NCBI RefSeq assembly: GCF_021366795.1
Contig: NZ_JAHCPS010000014.1
Span: 1-37,425, forward strand
Length of the DNA: 37,425 nucleotides
From: Macrococcoides caseolyticum
GTDB taxonomy: Bacteria; Bacillota; Bacilli; Staphylococcales; Staphylococcaceae
Direction: 5' to 3'
In this document: positions 1-9,217 of the stretch, piece by piece
Numbering within the stretch: the first letter of the stretch is position 1
How the letters are laid out: the number at the start of each line of letters is the position of its first letter
The notes under the pieces: model-generated
The model's database searches: none
What the model saw: the letters and a program-made list of their open reading frames with translations, nothing else
What the model was told of the DNA's origin: nothing
Made by a program: the position numbers and the translations under genes

Positions 1-110
1 TGACGATGGCAGAGAGGTCACACCTGTTCCCATACCGAACACAGAAGTTAAGCTCTCTAGCGCCGATGGTAGTTGGTCTTACGATCTGCGAGAGTAGGAC
101 GTTGCCGGGC
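1..110 (+). rRNA. rrf: 5S ribosomal RNA, 5' end cut by the window
   Basis: This matches the complete 5S gene near the right end of the window base for base except at position 8 (G here, A there), so it lacks only the first five bases of the gene. It is presumably the last gene of a 16S-23S-5S operon lying to the left. The loop E strands (GATGGTAGT and GAGAGTAGGA) that bind ribosomal protein L25 are present. Confidence 0.97.
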
Positions 111-150
111 AGATTTATAGTAATACTTTAAATGGATGCGATGAGCCGCA

Positions 151-180
151 AACGAGTGACCTGTTAGGTCTCTTTTTTTT
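151..180 (+). terminator. Rho-independent terminator of the left rRNA operon
   Basis: The hairpin GACCT-GTT-AGGTC is followed directly by a run of T residues interrupted by one C. It lies 45 bases past the 5S end and before the yaaO leader, as expected for the end of an rRNA operon. Confidence 0.75.
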
Positions 181-229
181 GCATTTTTTTAAGTGATGAT
201 AGACTTAGAGATACAAGGGACTAGATTAT

Positions 230-238
230 TGTTAAAAT
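230..238 (+). promoter_or_regulatory. Candidate extended -10 promoter for yaaO-tmk
   Basis: TGTTAAAAT is an extended -10 element (TGn plus TAAAAT) about 50 bases upstream of the yaaO start. The best -35 partner at 17 bp (GATACA) is poor, so the call rests on the extended -10. Confidence 0.4.
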
Positions 239-287
239 AAAGATTAAGAATCGTTCTGTAGTATCTAAAGATAAAGGAGTATAGTTC

Positions 288-1637
288 ATGATGTATAATG
301 CAATGTTAGCGCATTTTAATAATAATCCTATTTCATTACATGTTCCTGGTCATCATTATCAGACGATCGGCCATCTTAAAGATATACCTATTAAATATGA
401 TGTTACTGAAATTACAGGGATGGATGATTATCATCACGCTGAAGGTGTAATAAAAGATAGTGAGCATCTATTAAATAAGCAAGGTTATCAGTCACGTTTT
501 CTTGTCAATGGAACAACGGTTGGTTTACTAGCTGTTATAATGGCTTATGTAAATGCATCTCAAACGCCGAGTATAGCGATAATGAGAAATGCACATAAAT
601 CAATTTACAATGCAATTTCTTTAGGGAAAGGAAGTGCATATATTTTACCTACCGCTATTTCTCAAGTGACAAAGGAGTTCAGCGATATTCTTCTGGATGA
701 AATTGATTTATCAATGCTATCATCAATCAAATTGGCAGTATTAACCTATCCCAATTACTATGGGGAAACATACGATGTTCAAAAGGTGATTGAATTTTTC
801 CATCAACATCATATACCTGTACTAATAGATGAAGCACATGGTGCTCATTTTGATATTAGCAATCAGTTTCCTAAAAGCGCATTAAATTACGGTGCAGATT
901 ATATTGTCCAATCCTATCATAAAACGTTACCTACATTTACTATGAGTTCTGTTTTACATATTCATGAAAAGACATGTGATAATGATATATTAAATGTTCA
1001 AAGAAATTTATCAATGTTACAGTCATCAAGTCCTTCATATATGCTTATGTTAGGACTAGAAAGTGCGCATCAATTTTATTTGCATTATGATGATCGTTTA
1101 TTCTTTGTGAGAAGAAATCAATTAATTGATAAATTAAGTTCAATATTTGACGTAATTGAAGTAGATGATCCATTGAAGATAATGTTATCTATTGATGGCT
1201 ATAGTGGATATGAAATATCTGAATGTCTAGAAGAAAAAAGTATATTTACTGAATTATCTAATGATCGGTTTACACTATGTGTATTACCACTATGGCATGT
1301 TGGTGATGATTATTTATTTGATACATTATTGAATAGAATTGAGACATTAAATATGGAACCACGTATAATGAAAAGTATGGATAGGGATGAATTATTATAT
1401 AATCAACAAGATGGTGTATTCATTTCCCAGGAAAAAGTGAATACGATTTTGCTAGATATCCATCAGTGCCTTGGACGAATCAGTGCAGAGCATATCGTTC
1501 CATATCCACCAGGTATTCCTTATATATTAGCAGGCGAAGCAATTAATAGTCAGCAAATAGCGCATATTACCTCATTTATTGCATCTGGTGGTATTGTACA
1601 TGGTGTAGATAATTTAAAAATACGAGTGGTTGAATAG
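288..1637 (+). CDS. yaaO: Orn/Lys/Arg decarboxylase family PLP protein (YaaO-like)
   Basis: This 449-residue protein belongs to the fold-type I PLP family of ornithine, lysine and arginine decarboxylases, in the short YaaO form that lacks the N-terminal wing domain of the classical enzymes. The N-terminal PGHHYQ segment, the DEAHGAHFD segment that contacts the cofactor ring, and SYHKT with the Schiff-base lysine at about residue 212 are all visible. A smaller C-terminal domain follows. The substrate of YaaO proteins is not known from sequence; an amino-acid decarboxylase acting on arginine or lysine is likely but unproven. The RBS AAAGGAG is 8 bases before this ATG; the next ATG, three bases later, is also possible. 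The tmk RBS overlaps its stop codon, so the two genes are probably co-transcribed, as in Bacillus. Confidence 0.85.
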   Translation: MMYNAMLAHFNNNPISLHVPGHHYQTIGHLKDIPIKYDVTEITGMDDYHHAEGVIKDSEHLLNKQGYQSRFLVNGTTVGLLAVIMAYVNASQTPSIAIMRNAHKSIYNAISLGKGSAYILPTAISQVTKEFSDILLDEIDLSMLSSIKLAVLTYPNYYGETYDVQKVIEFFHQHHIPVLIDEAHGAHFDISNQFPKSALNYGADYIVQSYHKTLPTFTMSSVLHIHEKTCDNDILNVQRNLSMLQSSSPSYMLMLGLESAHQFYLHYDDRLFFVRRNQLIDKLSSIFDVIEVDDPLKIMLSIDGYSGYEISECLEEKSIFTELSNDRFTLCVLPLWHVGDDYLFDTLLNRIETLNMEPRIMKSMDRDELLYNQQDGVFISQEKVNTILLDIHQCLGRISAEHIVPYPPGIPYILAGEAINSQQIAHITSFIASGGIVHGVDNLKIRVVE

Positions 1638-1646
1638 GAGTCTAAA

Positions 1647-2261
1647 ATGAGTTATTTTATTACAGTAGAAGGACCTGAGGGTTCAGGTAAAAGTACAATT
1701 GTAAAAGCGATTGAATCATCATTAAGTAAAGACTTTAAAGTAATGACTACCAGAGAACCTGGTGGCATTAAAATTAGTGAAGATATTCGCAGTATATTGT
1801 TAGATGACGCAAATACTATGGACTATCGAACTGAGGCATTATTATTTGCAGCAAGTCGTAGACAGCATCTTGTAGAAAAAGTTTTGCCAGCATTAAATCA
1901 AGGGACAATTGTTGTTTGTGATCGTTTTATAGATAGCTCTCTAGCGTATCAAGGATATGCACGTGGTATTGAAGTTAAAGAGATTCGTGAGATCAATGAG
2001 TTCGCCATTGAAGGTAAATATCCAGATTTAACATTGTACTTACGTGTTGAACCTGAAATAGGATTAGCACGCATTTCTGAAAATGCACGTGAAATGAATC
2101 GTTTAGACAAAGAAAAAATTGATTTTCATCAACGTGTAGTGGATGGATATGATGCGTTACTAGCGCTTCATCCTGAGCGTATCAAATTGATTGATGCTTC
2201 ACAGTCTGTTGAAGATGTATTAGAACAGTGCTTGCAGACAATTTATCAATGCATTCGTTAG
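1647..2261 (+). CDS. tmk: Thymidylate kinase
   Basis: Thymidylate kinase phosphorylates dTMP to dTDP with ATP, a cytoplasmic step in dTTP supply for DNA replication. The P-loop GPEGSGKST is at residues 9-17. The base-binding and catalytic CDRF motif is at about 91-94, followed by SSLAYQG. A LID region containing NRLDKEKIDFHQR lies near residues 143-156. The length of 204 residues is typical. An AGGAG overlapping the yaaO stop codon serves this ATG. The position before pstA and holB is the standard Firmicute arrangement and links it to replication. Confidence 0.97.
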   Translation: MSYFITVEGPEGSGKSTIVKAIESSLSKDFKVMTTREPGGIKISEDIRSILLDDANTMDYRTEALLFAASRRQHLVEKVLPALNQGTIVVCDRFIDSSLAYQGYARGIEVKEIREINEFAIEGKYPDLTLYLRVEPEIGLARISENAREMNRLDKEKIDFHQRVVDGYDALLALHPERIKLIDASQSVEDVLEQCLQTIYQCIR

Positions 2262-2265
2262 TTTG

Positions 2266-2274
2266 TGTTATAAT
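2266..2274 (+). promoter_or_regulatory. Candidate extended -10 promoter for pstA
   Basis: TGTTATAAT is a perfect extended -10 element 30 bases before the pstA start codon, just after the tmk stop. No good -35 box is seen at 16-18 bp. Confidence 0.5.
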
Positions 2275-2285
2275 TTATCATATAG

Positions 2286-2633
<348 letters not shown>

Positions 2634-2636
2634 CAC

Positions 2637-2657
2637 AAAGCTGCCTTGTGCAGCTTT
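2637..2657 (+). terminator. Hairpin terminator after pstA
   Basis: An 8-bp stem, AAAGCTGC/GCAGCTTT, with loop CTTGT ends in a five-T run. It lies just past the pstA stop and before the holB RBS, so it may only attenuate transcription into holB. Confidence 0.75.
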
Positions 2658-2682
2658 TTGAATATATAAAGGAGTAGGTTAA

Positions 2683-3600
2683 ATGCATACCCAGCTTCAA
2701 TATCTAGTAGAAAGTAACAAATTAAGTCATGCTTATTTATTGGATGGTCAGAACAGAAGCCAATTAAAAGAAGAAGCGATGAATTTTGCAAAAGCGATAT
2801 TATGTAAGGATAATGAAGTGTGTAGAAGTAAAGTTGAACAATTAAATCATTCTGATTTTTTGTTGCTGGAAACATCTGAAGCCACAATAAAAAAGGAAAT
2901 GATTGAAAATGTTTTGCATAGAATGAATCAAAAACCTATAGAAGGTACATATAAAGTTTATATTATTATGGATTTTGATAAAGTAACAGCGCAAGGTGAA
3001 AATAGTATATTAAAATTTTTAGAAGAACCACCTGAAAATACGATTGCTATTTTAGTTACAACGTCACCTAAATTGATATTACCAACGATTCATTCCCGTT
3101 GTCAGCATATATTTGTTCAAGCTATGCAAAATAACTTGTTTGAACATAATATCAATATTCCAAAATCATTACTTGCGACAATGAATGCATTAAATTTTAG
3201 TCAGGAAGAAGCAGTTGAATGGCACACTGTGCACGATTTTAAAGAGATAAAGTCTGTTATAATTAAGTGGTGTCAAATGCTACTTAACAGTGATACAATG
3301 GGATTAATTCAAATTGTTAATGTGCTTGATTTACTTGATAATCGTGATAAACAATTATTAGGAATCGATTTGATGCAATTGTATTTACAGGACTTAATGT
3401 ATGCATTGGTAGGAAATGAAGTAGTAAGTTTTCCAGAAAGTGCACAGTTAATACAACAGCAGGCGAACAATTTGACTGTTCAACAATGCGTCAATATGAT
3501 AGATCATACATTGCAAGCTAAGCAGAGATTGTTACAGTATGTTAACGTAACACTAGTGTATGAAGAAATGGCGATTGAAATGCTGGATGAGGTGAAATAA
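2683..3600 (+). CDS. holB: DNA polymerase III delta' subunit
   Basis: The delta' subunit of the clamp loader is a AAA+ family stator that helps load the beta clamp during replication. The 305-residue protein has the SHAYLLDGQ start of the nucleotide-binding fold without a working P-loop, the ENSILKFLEEPPENT sensor segment, and the SRC motif (HSRCQ) that supplies the arginine finger. Only two cysteines (C41 and C47) remain where many delta' subunits carry a four-cysteine zinc site. I recall the same loss in staphylococcal HolB. The RBS AAAGGAG precedes the ATG. The stop overlaps the ricT start by one base, so these two genes are translationally coupled. Confidence 0.95.
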   Translation: MHTQLQYLVESNKLSHAYLLDGQNRSQLKEEAMNFAKAILCKDNEVCRSKVEQLNHSDFLLLETSEATIKKEMIENVLHRMNQKPIEGTYKVYIIMDFDKVTAQGENSILKFLEEPPENTIAILVTTSPKLILPTIHSRCQHIFVQAMQNNLFEHNINIPKSLLATMNALNFSQEEAVEWHTVHDFKEIKSVIIKWCQMLLNSDTMGLIQIVNVLDLLDNRDKQLLGIDLMQLYLQDLMYALVGNEVVSFPESAQLIQQQANNLTVQQCVNMIDHTLQAKQRLLQYVNVTLVYEEMAIEMLDEVK

Positions 3601-4400
3601 TGATAGAAGTAATAGGTGTTAAATTTCAAAAATCAGGTCGAACGGAATATTATCAACCTGGTGATGAGCAATTTGCAGTAAATGAACTAGTTGTAATAGA
3701 TAATAAAAAACGTGGTGTCGAGCTAGCACGTGTTATTATTCCAAATAAGGAAGTCTCAGAAGAAGATGTCGTTATGCCAGTACCCTTGATTAGCAGAAGA
3801 GCAACAGAAAAAGATATATTAAAATATGAGCAAAATATGTTAGATGCAGATAAAGCTTTAGAACTATGTAAACAACACATCAAAAATCACAAACTTGATA
3901 TGAGGCTTGTGAATGCAACATATACACTGGATAAAGCAAAAATTATTTTTAATTTTACAGCTAATGAACGTGTTGATTTCCGTGAACTTGTAAAAAGTTT
4001 AGCGTATGATTTAAAAACACGAATTGAATTACGTCAAATCGGTGTAAGAGATGAGGCGAAAATCCTAGGTGGAATTGGACCATGTGGGAGAAGCTTATGC
4101 TGTGCCACATATCTTGGGGATTTTGAACCTGTATCAATTAAGATGGCGAAAGACCAGAATCTTTCATTGAATCCGACGAAAATATCTGGTGCATGTGGCC
4201 GTTTAATGTGTTGCTTAAAATATGAAAATGATTATTATGAAGAAACAAGAAAAAAACTTCCGGATATCGGGGAAGAGATAGAAACACCTGAAGGCTTAGG
4301 TCGCGTAATCGGTTTAAATATATTAGATGTAACGATGCAAGTGAAGTTAAAAGGTATGGAAACGCCGGTTGTTTACCATATTGATGAGGTACAAGTTTAG
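3600..4400 (+). CDS. ricT: RicT/YaaT, PSP1-domain Fe-S protein of the Y-complex
   Basis: RicT (YaaT) is the PSP1-domain member of the RicA-RicF-RicT complex, which carries Fe-S clusters and in Bacillus directs RNase Y to process operon mRNAs. The 266-residue protein has the paired cysteine motifs of the family: GPCGRSLCC, and about 35 residues later GACGRLMCC. These hold the cluster ligands. Whether partners RicA and RicF exist elsewhere cannot be seen here. The ATG overlaps the holB stop (TAATG), and a GAGGTG inside the holB end serves as RBS. This family also affects sporulation phosphorelay phenotypes in Bacillus, but RNA processing is the likely role in this organism. Confidence 0.93.
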   Translation: MIEVIGVKFQKSGRTEYYQPGDEQFAVNELVVIDNKKRGVELARVIIPNKEVSEEDVVMPVPLISRRATEKDILKYEQNMLDADKALELCKQHIKNHKLDMRLVNATYTLDKAKIIFNFTANERVDFRELVKSLAYDLKTRIELRQIGVRDEAKILGGIGPCGRSLCCATYLGDFEPVSIKMAKDQNLSLNPTKISGACGRLMCCLKYENDYYEETRKKLPDIGEEIETPEGLGRVIGLNILDVTMQVKLKGMETPVVYHIDEVQV

Positions 4401-4410
4401 GAGGTTTATG

Positions 4411-4740
4411 ATGAACCGAGACGAATTATTTAATGCGTTGACAAAGCTTGAAAAACAATTGAATAGTGCTAACGAAAGTTTTGAATCACTCAAGGAATTG
4501 ACAGTGGCACTTGTTGAAGAAAATGTTGCATTAAAGCTTGAAAACGATAATTTACAGCGTTTTATTCAAGGACCAAAAGAAGAAGAACCTAAAAAAAATA
4601 ATAAAGTATTGCAAAGTAAAGATAATCTTGCCATGCTCTATGCAGAAGGCTTTCATATTTGCCCGACTGATTTATTTGGTAAGCATCGTGGTGGCGGAGA
4701 TTGTATCTTTTGCTTAAGCTTACTTTCAGATAAAGAATAA
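4411..4740 (+). CDS. yabA: Replication initiation control protein YabA
   Basis: YabA restrains chromosome replication by bridging DnaA and the DnaN clamp. The 109-residue protein shows the expected two parts. Residues 1-52 form a leucine/glutamate-rich coiled coil for tetramer formation. A C-terminal zinc domain has ligands H82, C84, C98 and C101 in the pattern FHICP...DCIFC. A charged linker rich in E, K and N joins the parts. AGGAGG lies 6 bases before this ATG; the preceding in-frame ATG is only 3 bases away and so less likely. It sits just after ricT and probably shares its transcript. Confidence 0.93.
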   Translation: MNRDELFNALTKLEKQLNSANESFESLKELTVALVEENVALKLENDNLQRFIQGPKEEEPKKNNKVLQSKDNLAMLYAEGFHICPTDLFGKHRGGGDCIFCLSLLSDKE

Positions 4741-4762
4741 AAAGAGGCGAAAGCCTTTTTTT
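4738..4762 (+). terminator. Weak hairpin terminator after yabA
   Basis: A short stem around AGGC-GAAA-GCCT, extended by A/T pairs, carries a GNRA tetraloop and seven T residues. It lies right before the yabB RBS. Readthrough into yabB is likely because no promoter is evident between them. Confidence 0.6.
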
Positions 4763-4777
4763 ATTGGAGGAATAATA

Positions 4778-5506
4778 ATGTTATTGGAAAATGAAAGGTT
4801 AGATCTATTAATTAAAGAATCATTGTCAATAATACAAAATGATGATGTATTTTCTTTTTCAACAGATGCTTTGTTACTCGCACACTTTACGTCATTAAGA
4901 CGATCAGATAAAGTGATGGATATTTGCTCTGGTAATGGTATTATTCCATTATTATTATCACATAAAACAACCATGCCAATCGAAGCGATCGAAATACAAT
5001 CAAAGTTGGTAGATATGGCTAGACGTTCTGTTCAATATAACAAACGAGAAGAACAAATTTGTATACATGAAATGGACATTAAAGATGTGAAACAACATTT
5101 TACGCCAAGTCAGTTTAATGTGGTGACATGTAATCCGCCCTACTTTAGAGCAAATCAGAATTATCAACATTTAAAAGAAGCACATCGCATAGCACGAACT
5201 GAACTAATGTGTACATTCGAAGATTGTGTAGCGGCAGCAAATCATCTGTTAAAACAAGGTGGTAAAATGGTCGTCGTTCAGCGAGCGGATCGATTAGTTG
5301 ATGTGTTATATGCGATGAGATTAAAAGGGATAGAACCCAAAGTGATTTATCCGGTTTATTCATCACCGAAAAAATCACAGGCTATAACTGTTATTGTTGA
5401 GGGCATTAAGGGTGGAAAACCAGATGTGAAAGTAATGTCGCCATTTTACATTTATGATATCAATCATGAGTACTCTCAGGAAATGCAAGAGGTGTACTAT
5501 GGATAA
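4778..5506 (+). CDS. yabB: tRNA1(Val) adenine-37 N6-methyltransferase family protein
   Basis: This is a class I SAM-dependent methyltransferase of the TrmN6/YabB family, which methylates adenine 37 N6 in a tRNA(Val) in Escherichia coli. SAM-binding motif I (VMDICSGNGIIPL) is at about residues 46-58. The amino-methyltransferase motif IV, NPPYF, is at 119-123. The length of 242 residues is normal. The RBS GGAGG is 7 bases upstream. The tRNA(Val) target is family knowledge, not shown by the sequence. It overlaps the next gene by 8 bases. Confidence 0.9.
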   Translation: MLLENERLDLLIKESLSIIQNDDVFSFSTDALLLAHFTSLRRSDKVMDICSGNGIIPLLLSHKTTMPIEAIEIQSKLVDMARRSVQYNKREEQICIHEMDIKDVKQHFTPSQFNVVTCNPPYFRANQNYQHLKEAHRIARTELMCTFEDCVAAANHLLKQGGKMVVVQRADRLVDVLYAMRLKGIEPKVIYPVYSSPKKSQAITVIVEGIKGGKPDVKVMSPFYIYDINHEYSQEMQEVYYG

Positions 5507-5753
5507 TCACTATATATATATATTAGAGTGTAATGATGGTACGCTTTATACAGGGTATACAAATGATTTAGATAAGAGATTAGAAAAACATAATGCAGGT
5601 AAAGGCGCTAAATATACAAGAATGCGATTACCTGTGAGAAGAGTGTATGAAGAAGTTTATGAGACGAAAAGGGAAGCGATGCAACGTGAATATGCACTTA
5701 AGAAACTGTCGCGTCAGCAAAAAATTAAATTAATTCAGGGAGGTAGCATATGA
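5499..5753 (+). CDS. yazA: GIY-YIG nuclease-fold protein YazA
   Basis: This is an 84-residue, single-domain GIY-YIG protein of the UPF0213/YazA group. The defining strand pair is YIYILECNDGTLYTGYT, followed by the catalytic-type arginine in LDKRLEKHN and the KGAKYTR segment. Its function is unknown, although the fold suggests nuclease activity. The ATG is inside the end of yabB, with AGAGGTG 4 bases upstream. Its stop overlaps the rsmI start as ATGA, so yabB-yazA-rsmI are translationally coupled. This trio is conserved across Firmicutes. Confidence 0.92.
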   Translation: MDNHYIYILECNDGTLYTGYTNDLDKRLEKHNAGKGAKYTRMRLPVRRVYEEVYETKREAMQREYALKKLSRQQKIKLIQGGSI

Positions 5754-6583
5754 GTGGAACACTGTATTTAGTCGGTACGCCAATTGGCAACCTTGAGGAT
5801 ATAACATTTAGAGCAGTAAGAACATTAAAAGAAGCAGACATAATCTTATGTGAAGATACACGTGTTACTAAGAAACTTGTGATGCATTATGAAATTAATA
5901 CGCCGTTAAAAAGTTATCATGAGCACAATCAAGCGCAAGTCACTGACCATATTATTGGGATGTTAGAAGAGGGACAGAATATCGCACTCGTATCCGATGC
6001 GGGCCTTCCGCTCATTAGTGATCCCGGGTACGAATTAGTCGTGGTAGCACGAGATAAAGGATTAAAAGTTGAAACGGTACCTGGTGCCAACGCAGCTCTG
6101 ACAGCTTTAATGACAAGCGGTATTAGCTCATATTCATTCTTATTTGATGGATTTTTACCGAGAAAAGATAGTGAAAAAAAAGAACGATTAATAGAACTGA
6201 TGGCACTACCACATACATTAATTATTTATGAATCCCCGTTTCGCGTGAAACACACGCTGGAAGTGATTGAAAAAATTGATGGTAAGCGTAGAATCTCAGT
6301 TGCTCGAGAGCTGACGAAAAAATTTGAGCAAGTTGAGACAGATTCCGTTAATAACATACGAGAAAGACTGGATAAAGATATTAATCTAAAAGGTGAGTTT
6401 GTCATTGTTATTGAAGGAAATACTGGAGATAATTCTGTCAATTGGTGGTCAGAGCTGACGATTGAAGCGCATGTGAATCATTATGTAAAAGAAGGATTAC
6501 GCAATAAAGAGGCCATTAAACAAGTCGCACTTGATCGTCATATGAAGAAAAATGAAGTATATCAAATTTACCACGTAGAATAA
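5750..6583 (+). CDS. rsmI: 16S rRNA C1402 ribose 2'-O-methyltransferase
   Basis: RsmI (YabC, YraL) methylates the 2'-OH of C1402 in the 16S P-site region. The 277-residue protein shows the tetrapyrrole-methylase fold: the N-terminal LVGTPIGNLEDIT loop, ILCEDTRVT, and the SAM-binding segment LVSDAGLPLISDPGYELV, followed by a C-terminal helical domain. The ATG overlaps the yazA stop. AGGGAGG provides the RBS. The stop codon lies inside one arm of the large hairpin that separates this gene from convergent abrB. Confidence 0.95.
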   Translation: MSGTLYLVGTPIGNLEDITFRAVRTLKEADIILCEDTRVTKKLVMHYEINTPLKSYHEHNQAQVTDHIIGMLEEGQNIALVSDAGLPLISDPGYELVVVARDKGLKVETVPGANAALTALMTSGISSYSFLFDGFLPRKDSEKKERLIELMALPHTLIIYESPFRVKHTLEVIEKIDGKRRISVARELTKKFEQVETDSVNNIRERLDKDINLKGEFVIVIEGNTGDNSVNWWSELTIEAHVNHYVKEGLRNKEAIKQVALDRHMKKNEVYQIYHVE

Positions 6584-6638
6584 CAATATGGACCTAAGGT
6601 ATGGAAGTGATACCTTAGGTCCATATTGTTATTCGTGG
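6571..6638. terminator. Bidirectional terminator: 24-bp perfect hairpin between rsmI and abrB
   Basis: Bases 6579-6602 pair perfectly with 6610-6633 around a 7-base loop. One further pair forms outside the stem, or alternatively CCACG/CGTGG pair beyond a three-base bulge. The left arm includes the rsmI stop codon. The arm ends are T-rich in both directions (TTGTTATT), which fits termination of two convergent genes, but there is no long uninterrupted T run. Confidence 0.85.
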
Positions 6639-6642
6639 AATT

Positions 6643-6918
6643 TTATTTTTCTTTTGCTTCGATTTCTTTTAAGATTTGTTCGATACCTTCTTTAGATAAT
6701 ACTAATTTTCCGCCTGCTAATAAATAGTTATCTTCAGAAACGTCACCTGTTACAGCACAAGTCATACTAGGTTTATATTTTTTTAAGATAATTTTATCTG
6801 CATCTGTATAAATTTCTAAAGCATCTTTTTCAGCGATATCTAAAATACGACGTAATTCGATTGGAATAACTACACGTCCTAATTCATCAACTTTTCTTAC
6901 GATACCAGTAGATTTCAT
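6643..6918 (-). CDS. abrB: AbrB transition-state regulator
   Basis: This 91-residue protein is a close match to Bacillus AbrB, a tetrameric DNA-binding regulator that represses post-exponential genes. The N-terminal swapped-hairpin DNA-binding domain (MKSTGIVRKVDELGRVVIP, then IELRRILDI) is intact, with the arginines used for DNA contact. The C-terminal multimerisation domain includes MTCAVTGDVS and AGGKLVLSKEG. On the minus strand, GGAGG lies 8 bases before the ATG. It is the only minus-strand gene in the window. In Bacillus it also sits between rsmI (yabC) and metS, so the position is ancestral and not acquired. Its promoter and possible Spo0A boxes are listed separately. Confidence 0.95.
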   Translation of the reverse strand: MKSTGIVRKVDELGRVVIPIELRRILDIAEKDALEIYTDADKIILKKYKPSMTCAVTGDVSEDNYLLAGGKLVLSKEGIEQILKEIEAKEK

Positions 6919-6962
6919 AATTATATTTCCTCCAAAAATAGATTATTTGTAATTTTAGTAAA

Positions 6963-6991
6963 TTCGACAATTCCGGATTTTGTTTTCGACA
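6963..6991 (-). promoter_or_regulatory. Tandem 0A-box-like sites (TGTCGAA) in the abrB leader
   Basis: TGTCGAA occurs at 6991-6985 and again at 6969-6963 on the minus strand, in the same orientation and 22 bp apart, which is about two helical turns. TGNCGAA is the known Spo0A box, and in Bacillus subtilis Spo0A represses abrB from such boxes downstream of the start site. That Spo0A or a relative acts here is inference. Confidence 0.6.
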
Positions 6992-7005
6992 TTTGTCTTA
7001 ATAAG

Positions 7006-7034
7006 AGTGTACTACCGTAATTTTACATTGTCAA
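7006..7034 (-). promoter_or_regulatory. Sigma-A promoter of abrB
   Basis: On the minus strand, TTGACA (7034-7029) is followed by exactly 17 bp and TACACT (7011-7006). Transcription would start near 7000, giving a leader of about 80 bases that contains both TGTCGAA boxes. Confidence 0.8.
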
Positions 7035-7162
7035 CAATATATCCTCAAATTCTTGATTTGTAATGGTTTAGTAATGTAATGTAATATTTTGATTTCCACA
7101 TGTTTACTTGTTTTTACATTTAATAAATTATTTTACTTGTCGAATTGTAAAGATTAGTCATA

Positions 7163-7191
7163 TTGAAAAATCACTAAAACTTCTGTATATT
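7163..7191 (+). promoter_or_regulatory. Sigma-A promoter of metG
   Basis: TTGAAA (7163-7168), a 17-bp spacer and TATATT (7186-7191) predict a start near 7198. That gives a very short leader of about 24 bases, too short for a T-box. Confidence 0.7.
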
Positions 7192-7194
7192 TAA

Positions 7195-9195
<2,001 letters not shown>

Positions 9196-9217
9196 ACCAT
9201 GCATAAGGAGTGATTTT

